Notes: a model not told the origin generated them from the letters alone. 43,006 nt of DNA from Acidobacteriota bacterium (GCA_016184455.1 JACPCS010000057.1:1-43006), one strand, 5' to 3'. Shown: positions 13,319-24,050, numbered from the stretch's first letter. Translations and numbers: made by a program.

Positions 13319-15424
13319 GAAGCGGATATCGGTGCTCAGGGCGCGCCCGGCCGCACCGTTGAACGCCCAGTCGCCTGCCATCCCTTCCTCGTTGCCGTCG
13401 AAGATCAATCCGACGATCTCGAGTCGATCGTTGAGCGTGGCGCTTCCGGAATTCCCGCCCGTGATGTCGTTGGTCGAGATGAAGTCCACCGGGAGATCCG
13501 CGAACCGCGCCGTGAATGTCGCCTCGCCGATCCGCGTCCGCCAGGCGAGAATCGCGGGCGGCATCTCGAACTCCCCCCGGTTTCCGCGCGACTGGGCCAA
13601 CGTGAACATGTCGGCGAACCTCGTCGCAAACGGGATGCGCGCGCCGTTTCTGCCCGGATACCCGCTCACCGCCCCGTAGGTGACACGCAGGGTGAAGTTC
13701 GCATCCGGGTACATCGTCTGACCCTTCCACTCGGCCAGGCCGCGCGCGAACGTCGCCCGGTGCTGGAAGAGCGTTTCGTTCAGCACCCGGGTCCGGGCCC
13801 GGCGATCCTGCAGCGTCGGCATCAGGTCGCGCGCGAACACGATCGCGGGATCGGTGGACTGCTCGAAGACGGCGGGCGCGGCGTCGACGAGCGTTTTGCG
13901 CGCGTCCACGGCTGCCAGTGTGGAGCCGCCGACGACGAGACGCGCGAGCGCCCGCGGGTCCGAGGTGCCCGCGCGCGTCAACAGCGACGGCACGGCTGGA
14001 ATCCGGCGCTCCTGGGGCAGCGCGAGCGCCTTCTCGAATCCGATGGCCAGCACGTCCTGCTCCAGCTCGGGAATGACCGGCTCGTCGTCGAGGAGCGCCT
14101 GCCGCAGGTCCGGCCAGAAGCGCTCCTGGAACTGCGGGTCTCGCTCGCGATCGGATGCCTTCGACCGTTCCTGCGCCCATTCGTAGAGCGTGGCCGCCTG
14201 GCTCACCACGGACGCCCGCTGCAGCCAGTTGAGCGCGGCATCGACGTCTGCGTTCGCCACGACGCTGGTGGCATAGAGTGCGCGATGCTCGTCGAACAGC
14301 CCGCCGTACTCCTTCTGCAGGTCGGGTCTGCTCTTCAGAAAGGCCATGAATTCGCGTTCGCGATCCTGCTGCTGCGTGACGACGCCCGTCGTCTTGAGCG
14401 CGGCAAGAACGTCCTGCATGTACTTGAGCGTGTTCGCCAGGCTGAAAATGCGCTCCTGCAGCAGCACGGCGTACTCGCTCTTCACGGCGGCGTACCGCCG
14501 CAGCAGCGCCAGCTCGGTCTCGAGATCGCGAATCTGTTCGGGCATGCCGCGGCTGACGTTGTAGACCGCCGATTCGCTGATGCGGTACCGGTTGGTGTTG
14601 GCCGGGTTCCCCGACACCAGCGTGAAGGTCCCCTCCTTGACGCCGCTCAGCGTGACCCGCAGGTAGTGCGACGGTCGATAGGGGACGTGCGCCGCGTTGA
14701 ACTCACCGTGCGATCCGTCCGCACCGACGTAGGCCCGCAGGATGGAGATGTCCGACACGTAGCGGGGAAACCGGAAGTTCATCTCGTCGCCGCCGAAGTA
14801 GCCGAGCTGCTTCTCCGGGGCGTACACCAGGCGGATGTCGTTGAACTCCTCGTAGACAATCAGCTGCGACCAGGCGCCGCTGTTGAAGTCGACCACCGCA
14901 CACGAGAAGTTGGCGCCGCGCTCCTGCTTGCACGCTCGCTCGAGGTCGCCGCGCGCCGCCTGGCGAATCCGCTGAATCTGCGCCATCGACATGCCCGGCT
15001 GCACGCCGGCGTTGAGTTCCTTGGTCACGTCGCCGGCGCTGCGCTCGATCTGGACGCGGAAGCGGCGGCACGGCAACTCTTCCGCCATCGAGGCCGCCGT
15101 GAAGCCGCGCTCGATCAGGTTGTCGGCCCGTCCCTGCTGCTGCTCCGCCAGCGTGGAGGTCCGGATGCAGTCGAGCGCGACATGATGGTTGGTCAGGATC
15201 AGCCCATTCGCCGACGCGAACGTCCCCGTTCCACCACCTCCGCCCGACACGATGCGGACCGGTGCGGATTGCAGCCGCTCGACATCCTGGGGCCTCAACG
15301 TCACGCCGTACTTCGACGCGATCGCGCCGAGCGGCAGCTGGTCGATCCGCCACATGCCCTCATCGGCGACCGCCGCGGCGGCCGTAAGTGCCACGAACAG
15401 GGCGCAGAGGCTCTGTCGTCTCAT
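13265..15424 (-). CDS. S46 family dipeptidyl-peptidase, secreted
   Basis: 719 residues. The N-terminus MRRQSLCALFVALTAAAAVA is a signal peptide, so the enzyme acts outside the cytoplasmic membrane. Chymotrypsin-like triad motifs: His in ILTNHHVALD, Asp in EEFNDIRLVYAPE, and Ser in TGGNSGSATLN near residue 655; YFGGDEMNFRFPRY is typical of DPP7/DPP11. These enzymes remove dipeptides from peptides in organisms that live on protein. The start has GGAA six bases upstream. The C-terminus is odd: after LSTDIRF the usual RY.LW..DK.. ending is replaced by repeat-encoded RISFLWREPFGFARRA, so the native ~20-25 residues are lost. The gene follows the MBL-fold gene by 10 bases. Confidence 0.9.
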   Translation of the reverse strand: MRRQSLCALFVALTAAAAVADEGMWRIDQLPLGAIASKYGVTLRPQDVERLQSAPVRIVSGGGGGTGTFASANGLILTNHHVALDCIRTSTLAEQQQGRADNLIERGFTAASMAEELPCRRFRVQIERSAGDVTKELNAGVQPGMSMAQIQRIRQAARGDLERACKQERGANFSCAVVDFNSGAWSQLIVYEEFNDIRLVYAPEKQLGYFGGDEMNFRFPRYVSDISILRAYVGADGSHGEFNAAHVPYRPSHYLRVTLSGVKEGTFTLVSGNPANTNRYRISESAVYNVSRGMPEQIRDLETELALLRRYAAVKSEYAVLLQERIFSLANTLKYMQDVLAALKTTGVVTQQQDREREFMAFLKSRPDLQKEYGGLFDEHRALYATSVVANADVDAALNWLQRASVVSQAATLYEWAQERSKASDRERDPQFQERFWPDLRQALLDDEPVIPELEQDVLAIGFEKALALPQERRIPAVPSLLTRAGTSDPRALARLVVGGSTLAAVDARKTLVDAAPAVFEQSTDPAIVFARDLMPTLQDRRARTRVLNETLFQHRATFARGLAEWKGQTMYPDANFTLRVTYGAVSGYPGRNGARIPFATRFADMFTLAQSRGNRGEFEMPPAILAWRTRIGEATFTARFADLPVDFISTNDITGGNSGSATLNDRLEIVGLIFDGNEEGMAGDWAFNGAAGRALSTDIRFARISFLWREPFGFARRA

Positions 15425-15434
15425 GACCGGTTCC

Positions 15435-16421
15435 TTACCAGAGCGGTCCGGCCTTCGCGCACTCCTCCGCCACGGTCAGGAATCGATCCACGCCGTCGCG
15501 GCCGATGACGTACGGATGCGGCTGGCCGGCGCTTCGCTTCGGCATCATCGACAGCCGCGTCGTCGAGTTGTCGTACTGCGGGTGGTTCGACAGGATCACG
15601 TCGGCCCCGACCTGCTTGGCGACCTCGCGCATCTTCGCGGCCGACTTCTCGTAGTTGGCGTACCAGTAGCTCGCCGGCGTATTCGGCTGGATGTACCGCG
15701 GTGAGCCACTGCGCCAGTTGAACCCGGTACCGCCCCACAGAATCGCCGTGTGGCGGGTCGCCCCGTCCCGCAGCGGAATGACCGTTGAAATCGTTCCGGG
15801 GGTATGGCCCGGCGTGAGGTACAGCGTCAACGTCGTATCACCGAGGGTCAGCTTGTAGCCGTCGGTCGCGACGATGTCCTTCTTCGCCTTCGGATAGCGC
15901 CCGGGATCGCTCGCCAGGAAATCCCAGTCGGCCGCGCCCATCACCACCCGCGCGCCGCGATCCTGCAGGAGCTTCGCGCCGCCGACGTGGTCGCGGTGCG
16001 CGTGGCTGACGACGACGTAGCGGATCCGCTTCGGATCGAGGCCGAGCTTCGACAGGCCGTTGACCACTTCCTCTTCCACCGAGTACTCGTACAGCGGATC
16101 GATCACGATGATGCCGTCCGACGTGGTGACGGCCCACGAGCTGTACTCGGTCATGCCGACGTAGTAGAGGTTGTCGAACACTTTGACCGGCGCGGCGTAC
16201 CACTTCTCGCGCGGCGGATCGGCCTGCTGGCCGCCGCCCGGCCCGCCCGCCTGCTGCGGCTGCGGTTTCGGCGGCGGCGAGCAGATGTTCTTGAACAGCG
16301 CCAGGTGATCCTGGCCTGCCGCTTTCTTCGCAACGGCCACGTGCGGCACGGCACCGCCCTGCGCGAACACGCCGACGGACACGGTCAAGACGAACGCCAC
16401 CAGCAACAGACTCGCCTTCAT
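15435..16421 (-). CDS. Exported metallo-beta-lactamase-fold hydrolase, B3-like
   Basis: 328 residues with signal peptide MKASLLLVAFVLTVSVGVFA. Zinc ligands are visible: SHAHRDHVGG (the HxHxDH motif), His in TPGHTPGTIS, and His in SNHPQYD. Spacing and the final SNHPQ motif are like subclass B3 enzymes, but an insertion PPPKPQPQQAGGPGGGQQ near residues 50-67 and the family's breadth mean the substrate is unknown. AGGAGGGT precedes the ATG. It is the first gene of a two-gene unit with the S46 peptidase. It could be a beta-lactamase or another periplasmic hydrolase. Confidence 0.85.
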   Translation of the reverse strand: MKASLLLVAFVLTVSVGVFAQGGAVPHVAVAKKAAGQDHLALFKNICSPPPKPQPQQAGGPGGGQQADPPREKWYAAPVKVFDNLYYVGMTEYSSWAVTTSDGIIVIDPLYEYSVEEEVVNGLSKLGLDPKRIRYVVVSHAHRDHVGGAKLLQDRGARVVMGAADWDFLASDPGRYPKAKKDIVATDGYKLTLGDTTLTLYLTPGHTPGTISTVIPLRDGATRHTAILWGGTGFNWRSGSPRYIQPNTPASYWYANYEKSAAKMREVAKQVGADVILSNHPQYDNSTTRLSMMPKRSAGQPHPYVIGRDGVDRFLTVAEECAKAGPLW

Positions 16422-16439
16422 GAGACCCTCCTGCCCCGG

Positions 16440-16618
16440 GCAGTATACCGAACCCTGGTTCTTTGGTTCTCGGGTGCTTCGGTGCTCAGGTTCCGGTTCA
16501 TCGGTTCACAGTGCTCTGGTTCATAGGTCGTTCACGGTTCCGATGAACGTTGAACCACGTGGACCCATGAACCCACGAACCGGAACCATAGCACCGGTGC
16601 ACCCGAGCACCCGAAAAC
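16440..16618. repeat. Intergenic low-complexity array with inverted halves
   Basis: The left half is built from GGTTC and GGTGC units, and the right half from GAACC and GCACC units, so the region can fold into a long imperfect hairpin. It separates tyrA from the MBL gene and may end the trp operon transcript. Related arrays lie at 35281-35540 and 37609-37785. Confidence 0.75.
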
Positions 16619-17497
16619 CTATGGTTCCCGGCCTTTCATCAGCTCCGCCCGCCAGTGCGCGGCCTGCTCGAACACGGCGTCGATCACTTCCGTGCGGTGC
16701 AGATCGCTGCGCAGCTCCGACAGCCGCTCGATCAGCAGGTCGAGTGCGCGGCCGATCTCGTCCGCGTTGGTGAGGCAGACGTCGCGCCAGACGTCGGCGG
16801 GGCTCGACGCGAGCCGCGTCGTGTCGACGAGGCCCTGGCCGGCCAGCCGCAGGCCCTTGCCGGCGACCGAGGTGCCGACCACCTCCATCAGCGCCGTGGC
16901 CGCGAGCTGCGGCAGATGGCTGATCACCGCGAGCAGGCGATCGTGGTCCGCCGCGGCCATGATGGTGGGATAGGCGCCAAGGCCCGTCACGAAGGCGGAG
17001 AGCCGATCGACGGCATCTCGAATCGCAGGTGCCGCATTCTCAGGCGGCGTGAAGATCCAGGGCCGCCGGTTGAAGAGGCTTGCGGTGGCGAACTCGAATC
17101 CGCCCCGGGCACCGCCGCCGAGCGGATGTCCGCCGACGAACGTGACGGAGGGGGGCAGCGCGGCGGCCGCGTCGACGATGGTCCGCTTGGTGCCGCCGAC
17201 GTCGGTGACGACGGCCGAGGAGGCCGCGTGCGACGCCACCTGCCGCAGAAGTCCGACGTTCTGCCGCACGGGAGCGGCCAGCACGATGAGGTCGGCGTCG
17301 GCAACCGCCGCGAGATCGTCGGCGGCCACGTCGATCGCGCGCCGCGCCAGCCCCTCGCGCAGCACGGCGGGGCGATCGATGCCCACGACGCGGGTCGAGG
17401 GCCAGGCCCGCCGCGCCGCAAACGCAATCGAGCCGCCGACGAGCCCCAGGCCGACGACGGCAATGCGCGGAAAGATCGGCGCGGTTATCTCGCCCAA
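16619..17497 (-). CDS. tyrA: Prephenate dehydrogenase
   Basis: 292 residues from TTG 17497, which overlaps aroF by 13 bases; no ATG or GTG lies between the NAD-binding motif and the aroF stop. The N-terminal Rossmann motif is [11 protein letters not shown], followed by [22 protein letters not shown] and GGHPLGGG, as in Tyr[22 protein letters not shown] holds the helical-domain catalytic region. It oxidises prephenate to 4-hydroxyphenylpyruvate using NAD(P). As the last gene of the operon it completes the route toward tyrosine. Confidence 0.88.
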   Translation of the reverse strand: MGEITAPIFPRIAVVGLGLVGGSIAFAARRAWPSTRVVGIDRPAVLREGLARRAIDVAADDLAAVADADLIVLAAPVRQNVGLLRQVASHAASSAVVTDVGGTKRTIVDAAAALPPSVTFVGGHPLGGGARGGFEFATASLFNRRPWIFTPPENAAPAIRDAVDRLSAFVTGLGAYPTIMAAADHDRLLAVISHLPQLAATALMEVVGTSVAGKGLRLAGQGLVDTTRLASSPADVWRDVCLTNADEIGRALDLLIERLSELRSDLHRTEVIDAVFEQAAHWRAELMKGREP

Positions 17498-18531
17498 CTT
17501 CTGCGCGCAACCGCCTCGAGGCAGATGCTGCGGCCGATGGCCGGGGCGATGATCCGCAGCTCCGCCATCAGGCGATCGAACTGCGCCGGGAACATCGACT
17601 GCGCGCCGTCGCTCAGCGCGTGGTCGGGGTCGTTGTGGACCTCGATGATCAGGCCGTCGGCGCCCACCGCGACCGCCGCACGCGCGAGCTGCGCCACCAT
17701 GTCGCGCCGCCCGGCCCCATGGCTCGGATCGGCGATGACCGGCAGATGGCTCAGCTTCTTGACGACCGGGATCGCGGAAATGTCGAACGTATTGCGCGTC
17801 GCCGTCTCGAAGGTCCGAATGCCGCGCTCGCACAGGATGACGTCGTTGTTGCCGCCGGCCAGGATGTACTCGGCCGACAGCAGCCACTCCTCGATCGTCG
17901 CCGAGATGCCGCGCTTGAGGAGCACCGGTTTCCGCGCGTGCCCGAGCTCGCGTAGCAGCGTGTAGTTCTGCATGTTGCGCGCGCCCACCTGGAAGATGTC
18001 GCAGTACTTGGCCACCAGCTCGATCTGGCTGACGTCCATGACCTCGGACACGAGCTTCAGGTTGTGGGCGTCGGCCGCATGGCGCAGCATCTGCAGCCCT
18101 TTTTCGCCGTGCCCCTGGAAGCTGTAGGGCGAGCTGCGCGGCTTGAACGCGCCGCCGCGCAGCACCTTGGCGCCGGCACGCCTGACGGCGGCTGCGGTGG
18201 CCTGGCACTGCTCCTCGCTCTCGGCCGAGCACGGCCCCGCCATCACGATCACCTCGTCGCCCCCTATGCGGACATCGTCGATGGTGACGACGGTGTGTTC
18301 GGGGTGGTAGCTGCGGCTCGCGCGCTTGTACGGCTCCGAGATCCGCAGCACTTCGTGCACGCCGTCGAGAATCTCGATCATCTCCTTCTCGATCTTGCCG
18401 GTGCCGACCACGCCCAGCACGGTGCGGGTCGCGCCCGACGATCGGTGCACGTCCATGCCCAGCTCGATCAGCCGTGCGATCACGGCGTCGATCTGCGCCT
18501 CTGTGGCTCGTTCTTCCATTACAACGATCAT
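17485..18531 (-). CDS. aroF: 3-deoxy-7-phosphoheptulonate synthase (type I-beta, with N-terminal regulatory domain)
   Basis: 348 residues. Residues 1-70 form a ferredoxin-like (ACT-like) domain, as in Thermotoga-type enzymes, where it mediates feedback by Tyr or Phe. The barrel begins near residue 90: [44 protein letters not shown], and [10 protein letters not shown], all catalytic or metal-site motifs. It condenses PEP with erythrose 4-phosphate, the first step of the shikimate pathway. Its stop lies inside the tyrA 5' end. The gene is 66 bases after aroQ. Confidence 0.93.
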   Translation of the reverse strand: MIVVMEERATEAQIDAVIARLIELGMDVHRSSGATRTVLGVVGTGKIEKEMIEILDGVHEVLRISEPYKRASRSYHPEHTVVTIDDVRIGGDEVIVMAGPCSAESEEQCQATAAAVRRAGAKVLRGGAFKPRSSPYSFQGHGEKGLQMLRHAADAHNLKLVSEVMDVSQIELVAKYCDIFQVGARNMQNYTLLRELGHARKPVLLKRGISATIEEWLLSAEYILAGGNNDVILCERGIRTFETATRNTFDISAIPVVKKLSHLPVIADPSHGAGRRDMVAQLARAAVAVGADGLIIEVHNDPDHALSDGAQSMFPAQFDRLMAELRIIAPAIGRSICLEAVARRSWAR

Positions 18532-18597
18532 GAGTCGCTCCCACTTCCCGCCGGGTCTGCGGCCGTCCGATCCCTCGCGGCCGCGAGACCCGGCCTA

Positions 18598-18918
18598 CTA
18601 CTCCTCGGGTTCTCGAATGCTCTCGTCGCTGCCGCGCGCGGCGCGTTCGGCGCGACGCGCCTCGTCGATGATCCGCTCGAAGATGCGCACCACCGCTTCC
18701 GCGGTCAGCGGACCGGCCAGCTCCGTCCCCGACTTCCTCACGCCCGCCAACACCTGCGCCTCGCGCTCCGGCTGATAGATCGGCAGCCCGGCCTCGTGCT
18801 TGAGGCGGCCGACTTCGACGGCGCACGCCACGCGCACGTTCAGCAGCCGCACGAGCTGTTCGTCGATCACGTCGATCCGGCTGCGGAGCTCCTCGATACT
18901 CGTCAGGACTTCAGCCAC
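18598..18918 (-). CDS. aroQ: Chorismate mutase, AroQ class
   Basis: 106 residues from GTG 18918, with GAGGAG nine bases upstream, overlapping the trpA 3' end by 16 bases. The helical AroQ signature is clear: LRSRIDVIDEQLVRLLNVR, then CAVEVGRLKHEAGLPIYQPERE. It converts chorismate to prephenate, the substrate of the tyrA product two genes later. The C-terminal tail (RAERAARGSDESIREPEE) is extra and probably disordered. Confidence 0.9.
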   Translation of the reverse strand: MAEVLTSIEELRSRIDVIDEQLVRLLNVRVACAVEVGRLKHEAGLPIYQPEREAQVLAGVRKSGTELAGPLTAEAVVRIFERIIDEARRAERAARGSDESIREPEE

Positions 18919-19709
18919 CGCACATACTCCTCTACCCGCGCGTTCACGTCGCCCGACGCGCCCGCCTCGGCAATCACGCTCACCAGCGCGCTGCCGACGA
19001 CGGCGGCGTCGGCCCACTTGCCGACTTCCCGCACGTGCTCCGGTTTGGAGATGCCGAACCCGAGGGCGATGGGCAGCGAGCTCACGGCCCGGATGCGCCG
19101 GACCATCTCCTCGGCCCCATCGGCGAGCGCGTCGCGGGCGCCGGTCACGCCAAGCCGCGAGATCGCATACAGAAAGCCGCTGCCGAGCGCCGCGGCTCTG
19201 CGCAGCCGGTCGTCTGAGGTCGTCGGACTGAGCAGCAGGATTGTATCAATCCCGCGCGACGCCAGCAGGGCACGGAACTCGTCCGCTTCCTCGATCGGCA
19301 GGTCGAGCACCAGCACGCCGTCGACGCCGGCCTCACGGCAGTAGTTGGCGAAGGTCACGACCCCGAGGCGGAGGATCGGATTCACGTAGCTGAACAGGAC
19401 TATCGGCGGACCGAGCTCCGCGCGTAAGCGTCCGATCACATCGAGCACGCCAGCGAGCGTCGTCCCGGAGGCAAGCGCGCGCTCGGTGGCGCGCTGAATC
19501 ACCGGGCCGTCGGCGAGCGGGTCGGAGAAGGGCACGCCCACCTCGATCACGTCGGCGCCGCCGCGGTCGAGCGCGCGGAGGATGCCCTCGGTGCGCGCGA
19601 GGTCGGGGTCGCCGGCCGTGATGTAGGTGACGAGGCCGGTGCGTGTGTCGTCCTGCCGCAATCGAGCGAAGGTCTCCGCGAGGCGTCCCTGCGTGCGAAC
19701 GTGACTCAT
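18903..19709 (-). CDS. trpA: Tryptophan synthase alpha subunit
   Basis: 268 residues from ATG 19709, overlapping trpB by four bases (ATGA). Catalytic motifs: [19 protein letters not shown] (Glu and Asp of indoleglycerol phosphate cleavage), [12 protein letters not shown], and [10 protein letters not shown]. It releases indole into the tunnel of the TrpB partner. Length is typical. Confidence 0.96.
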   Translation of the reverse strand: MSHVRTQGRLAETFARLRQDDTRTGLVTYITAGDPDLARTEGILRALDRGGADVIEVGVPFSDPLADGPVIQRATERALASGTTLAGVLDVIGRLRAELGPPIVLFSYVNPILRLGVVTFANYCREAGVDGVLVLDLPIEEADEFRALLASRGIDTILLLSPTTSDDRLRRAAALGSGFLYAISRLGVTGARDALADGAEEMVRRIRAVSSLPIALGFGISKPEHVREVGKWADAAVVGSALVSVIAEAGASGDVNARVEEYVRWLKS

Positions 19710-20929
19710 GTGAGCGCCTCCAGGACGGTCTGCACGTCTTTGTCGCCGCGCCCCGACAGGTTCACGAGGATGTCCGTGCCCGCCGGCACCTCGCGAGCCA
19801 GCCGGCACGTGTACGCGATCGCGTGCGCCGATTCGAGCGCCGGCAGGATCCCCTCGAGCCGTGCCAGCGTCTGGAAACCCTCGAGCGCCTCGGCATCCGA
19901 GATATGGACGTACTCGGTCCGGCCGAGATCGCGCAGCCACGCGTGCTCGGGGCCGATCGCCGCGTAGTCGAGCCCAGCCGACACGGAGTGCGTCAGCTCG
20001 ATGTTCCCTGCGTCATCCTGCAGCACATACGTGCGCGTGCCGTGCAGCACGCCGGTCGCGCCGCCGGCAAACCGCGCGGCATGACGGCCTGGCGCAATGC
20101 GCTCGCCGCCCGCTTCGACGCCAATCAGCCGCACGCCGGGGTCCTCGAGGAACCCGTCGAAGATCCCGATCGCATTGCTGCCGCCCCCGACGCAGGCGAC
20201 AACGATGTCGGGCAGCCGGCCGGCCTGCTCGAGAGACTGTGTGCGCGCCTCGCGGCCGATCACCGATTGAAACTCGCGCACCATCAGCGGATAGGGATGG
20301 GGGCCGAGCGCCGAGCCGAGCAGGTAATACGTGTCGGTCACGTTCGTCACCCAGTCGCGCATCGCCTCGTTGATCGCGTCCTTGAGCGTGCAGCTGCCAG
20401 AGTCGACGCGGCGCACCTCGGCGCCGAGCAGCTGCATGCGGACGACGTTCAGCGCCTGCCGGCGCATGTCCTCGGATCCCATGTAGACGTGGCATTCGAG
20501 CCCGAGGAGCGCGCAGGCGGTGGCGGTCGCGACCCCGTGCTGACCGGCACCGGTCTCCGCCACCACGCGGCGCTTCCCCATGCGGCGCGCGAGCAGCGCC
20601 TGGCCGAGCGCGTTGTTGATCTTGTGCGCGCCGGTGTGCGTCAGGTCTTCGCGCTTGAGGAAGATCCGCACGTCGCTCGGCCCGGCGAGCCGCTCGGTCG
20701 GATAGAGCGGCGTCGGCCGCCCGGCGTAGTGGCGCAGCAGGCGGTCGAGCTCGTCGCGGAACGCGGCGTCCGCACGGGCGGCGAGATAGCCCGCCTCGAG
20801 CTCTTCGATCGGCGCGACCAGCGTCTCGGGCACGTAGCGGCCCCCGTAGACGCCGAAGTAGCCGCGCGAATCGGGATCGCGGCGCCCGAACACGGGCCGT
20901 TCAACGATGACTGATTGACTGTTGCTCAA
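19706..20929 (-). CDS. trpB: Tryptophan synthase beta subunit
   Basis: 407 residues from TTG 20929, with GGAG seven bases upstream; it overlaps trpF by 29 bases. The PLP lysine is in [14 protein letters not shown], the glycine-rich phosphate loop is in [12 protein letters not shown], and [15 protein letters not shown] is typical. [10 protein letters not shown] and the LSGRGDKDV ending are also conserved. It joins indole and serine to make tryptophan. The TTG start and overlap suggest that its translation depends on trpF. Confidence 0.96.
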   Translation of the reverse strand: MSNSQSVIVERPVFGRRDPDSRGYFGVYGGRYVPETLVAPIEELEAGYLAARADAAFRDELDRLLRHYAGRPTPLYPTERLAGPSDVRIFLKREDLTHTGAHKINNALGQALLARRMGKRRVVAETGAGQHGVATATACALLGLECHVYMGSEDMRRQALNVVRMQLLGAEVRRVDSGSCTLKDAINEAMRDWVTNVTDTYYLLGSALGPHPYPLMVREFQSVIGREARTQSLEQAGRLPDIVVACVGGGSNAIGIFDGFLEDPGVRLIGVEAGGERIAPGRHAARFAGGATGVLHGTRTYVLQDDAGNIELTHSVSAGLDYAAIGPEHAWLRDLGRTEYVHISDAEALEGFQTLARLEGILPALESAHAIAYTCRLAREVPAGTDILVNLSGRGDKDVQTVLEALT

Positions 20930-21533
20930 AGGTACTCCGTGCGCGCGCCAGAAAGCGCGCGACCTTGTCCGGGTTCTTCACACCGGGCGCATCCTCAACC
21001 CCCGACGCCACGTCCACGCCGTACGGGGCGACCGCGGCGATTGCGTCCGCCACATTCGCCTCGGTGAGGCCGCCCGCCAGCACCACGCGAAGCCGCCGCG
21101 CGAGCGCCGCGGCGGCAATCCAGTTCGCAAGCTGTCCCGTGCCTCCGCGCCGCTCCGAGTCGAGGGCATCCACGACGAAGATCGTCTCGGGCGGCCACCC
21201 GACTGTCGCGTCATCATCCGCTTCGACGCCGATGACGCGGAGCACGGGGACGCGCACCGCGTCGGCATACGCCGCCGGCTCCTCCCCATGCAGCTGCACC
21301 GCCGTGATGCCGGTCTCGTCGATGATGGTCCGAATGCCATCGATCGATTCGTTTACGAACACGCCCACCGTCGTCATTCCCGGCGGAAGCGCGGCGATGA
21401 TCTCGGCGGCGCGGTCGGGCGCGACCCGGCGTGGGCTCTTCGGCCAGAACACGAACCCGAGCGCCGTCGCGCCATGTTCCACGGCGTGCAGGGCGTCCGC
21501 GCGTCGCGTGATGCCGCAGATCTTGAGGAACAT
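20901..21533 (-). CDS. trpF: Phosphoribosylanthranilate isomerase
   Basis: 210 residues: MFLKICGIT with the catalytic Cys, [23 protein letters not shown] with the catalytic Asp, and [11 protein letters not shown] and [10 protein letters not shown] at the phosphate site. The ATG is only six bases after the trpC stop, and no Shine-Dalgarno is visible because the repeat copy at 21546-21598 lies directly upstream. Reinitiation after trpC is likely. Confidence 0.95.
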   Translation of the reverse strand: MFLKICGITRRADALHAVEHGATALGFVFWPKSPRRVAPDRAAEIIAALPPGMTTVGVFVNESIDGIRTIIDETGITAVQLHGEEPAAYADAVRVPVLRVIGVEADDDATVGWPPETIFVVDALDSERRGGTGQLANWIAAAALARRLRVVLAGGLTEANVADAIAAVAPYGVDVASGVEDAPGVKNPDKVARFLARARSTFEQQSISHR

Positions 21534-21539
21534 GTCAAT

Positions 21540-22394
21540 TCAGCTTGTGGCGCGAACCCTTCGGGTTCGCGCGGGCGAGCCTGAAAGGCTCGCCCCACGA
21601 CCCTGATCGCCTATGAGTGCCCGGATCGCACCGGCGGGATCGGGATCCGTCATGAACCGCTCGCCGATCAGGAACGCCCGATAGCCTGCCGCCGCGAGCT
21701 GCCCGAGATCGGCCCGCGACTGCAGCCCGCTCTCGCTGACGGCGACGACGTCCGGTGGCACCTTCGCCGCCAGCCGATATGACGCGTCGACATCGACGGC
21801 GAGCGTCCGCAGATTCCGGTTGTTCACCCCAATCAGCCGTGCACCGCTGTCGACCGCCCGCGACAGCTCGGTCTCGTCGTGGACTTCGACGAGCGCCGCG
21901 AGCCCCAGCGCCCACGCGCGCGCCTGCAACCGCACGAGGTCCGGCTGCTCCACGGCGGCCACGATGAGCAGCACGGCATCGGCTCCGGCCACTCGCGCCT
22001 CCACGAGCTGATACTCGTCGACGATGAAATCCTTGCGCAGGACCGGAAGCCGCACGGCGCGCCGCACGGCCGTCAGGTGCTCGAGCGCACCATCGAAGAA
22101 CGTCGGCTCGGTGAGGACGGAAATCGCCGCGGCGCCACCCTCCTCGTACTGGCGCGCGATCGCGGCCGGATCGTAGGCCGCCGCCAGCACGCCACGCGAC
22201 GGCGACCGCCGTTTGCACTCCGCGATGACGTTCACCCGACCGGCTGCGCCCAGCTCCTGCTCGAACCGGTCCCCATCGGGCGACGCCTGCGCGGCGCGCC
22301 GCTCGAGCGCACCCAGCGGCTCTCGATCACGGCGAACCATGGTCATGCGCTCGATCGCCGCGACGATCGTCCGCAGCAGGTCGGGCGCACTCAT
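21540..22394 (-). CDS. trpC: Indole-3-glycerol phosphate synthase with repeat-encoded tail
   Basis: 284 residues from ATG 22394, overlapping trpD by four bases. Core motifs: VIAECKRRSPSRG with the catalytic Lys, ISVLTEPTFFDG, LPVLRKDFIVDEYQ, IGVNNRNLRTL and VSESGL. The family normally ends near IRALIGD (as here). The remaining ~19 residues (QGRGASLSGSPARTRRVRAT) are translated from the palindromic repeat and replace or extend the native end. Confidence 0.94.
   Translation of the reverse strand: MSAPDLLRTIVAAIERMTMVRRDREPLGALERRAAQASPDGDRFEQELGAAGRVNVIAECKRRSPSRGVLAAAYDPAAIARQYEEGGAAAISVLTEPTFFDGALEHLTAVRRAVRLPVLRKDFIVDEYQLVEARVAGADAVLLIVAAVEQPDLVRLQARAWALGLAALVEVHDETELSRAVDSGARLIGVNNRNLRTLAVDVDASYRLAAKVPPDVVAVSESGLQSRADLGQLAAAGYRAFLIGERFMTDPDPAGAIRALIGDQGRGASLSGSPARTRRVRATS
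21546..21598. repeat. Palindromic double-hairpin repeat, copy 2
   Basis: Inverted copy of the 13251-13302 element, differing at about one position. It lies within the trpC 3' end, six bases or so before trpF, and both hairpins (GCGAACCC/GGGTTCGC and GGCGAGCC/GGCTCGCC) are intact. Confidence 0.88.
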
Positions 22395-23484
22395 ACGGCC
22401 TCGCCCACCCTGCCCTGAGCGACGTCGCCCCTCGACTCTGCTCGGGGCGACCCTGGGCTGGTCGAAGGGTCGAAGGGGGCCTGCGAGCTCCGCACCATCT
22501 TGTCGAGCGTCGCCCGTGCGGCGCCCGAATCGATCGCCGCGGCCGCCTGCGCGATCGCCTGCTGGATGGTCGGCGCGCGTCCCGCCACCGAGAGCGCCGC
22601 GCCGGCGTTCAGCAGCACGACATCGCGCGCCGGACCCTTCCTTCCGTCGAGCACCTCGCGCACGATGGCGGCGTTTGCCGCTGCGTCGCCTCCGGCCAGG
22701 TCGGACGGCGCCGCTTTCGGCAGCCCCACATCCCTGGGATGCAGGTAGAACGTGTTCACCGCGCCGCCTCGACACTCCAGCACCTTCGTGTAGCCGGTCG
22801 TCGAGATCTCGTCGAGGCCGTCGAGGCCGTGGACGACCCAGGCGCGCTCGACGCCGAGCAGGACGAGCGCCCGCGCGATCAGCTCCGTCAACTCGGGGCG
22901 CGGCACCCCCACGATCTGCCGGCGCGCACCGGCCGGATTGGTCAGCGGTCCCAGCAGGTTGAAGGCGGTTCGGATGCCGAGGTCGCGTCGCGTCTCGGCC
23001 GCATGCTTCATCGACGGATGGAACGTGGGTGCGAAGAAGAACGCGATGTTCGCGTCGTGCAGCGTCCGCTCCACCACCGCCGGCGGCGCGGCGATGTTCA
23101 CGCCGAGCTGCTCGAAGACGTCCGCGCTGCCGCACCGGCTCGAGACCGAGCGGTTGCCGTGCTTGGCCACCTTTACGCCCGCCGCCGCCACGACGAGCGC
23201 CGCGGCCGACGAGATGTTGAACGTACCCGACCGATCGCCGCCGGTGCCGCACGTGTCGAACACGTCGCCGGGGGGCGCCGACAGCTTCACCGCATGCTCC
23301 CGCATCGTCCGGGCAAAGCCGACGATCTCGGCCGGCCGCTCCCCTTTCATGACCAGCGCGGCCAGCAGCGCGCCGAGCGCCGCCGGTGACGCACGGCCCT
23401 CCATGACCTCGCGCATGGCGGCGGCCGCCTCGTCGGTCGAGAGGTCTTCGTGCCGCACGAGCTTCTCGAGGAGTGCCGCGAACA

Positions 23485-23488
<4 letters not shown>
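22391..23488 (-). CDS. trpD: Anthranilate phosphoribosyltransferase with repeat-encoded tail
   Basis: 365 residues from GTG 23488 (or ATG 23485), overlapping the trpG stop. Motifs: DTCGTGGDRSGTFNIS for PRPP and metal, KHGNRSVSSRCGSADV, NLLGPLTNPA and VHGLDGLDE. It transfers phosphoribose to anthranilate. The last ~30 residues (after LDKMVRSSQ) are encoded by a GC-rich palindromic repeat and are not part of the family. It overlaps trpC by ATGA. Confidence 0.95.
22409..22480. repeat. GC-rich palindromic repeat inside the trpD 3' end
   Basis: GTCGCCCC (from 22424) and GGGGCGAC form a stem around TCGACTCTGCTC, flanked by GGTCGAAGGGTCGAAGG. It belongs to a common type of genomic palindromic repeat and differs from the 21546 element. 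It codes for PFDPSTSPGSPRAESRGDVA in frame. Confidence 0.7.

Positions 23489-24050
<562 letters not shown>

Noticed and set aside
13232-15508. 758-codon + strand frame opposite the S46 peptidase
   Set aside because: The minus strand encodes signal peptide and triad motifs of S46; the + frame has no domain.
16619-18826. One very long minus-strand frame covering tyrA and aroF
   Set aside because: Only its end is tyrA; the rest is out of frame with the real aroF gene, which has all catalytic motifs.
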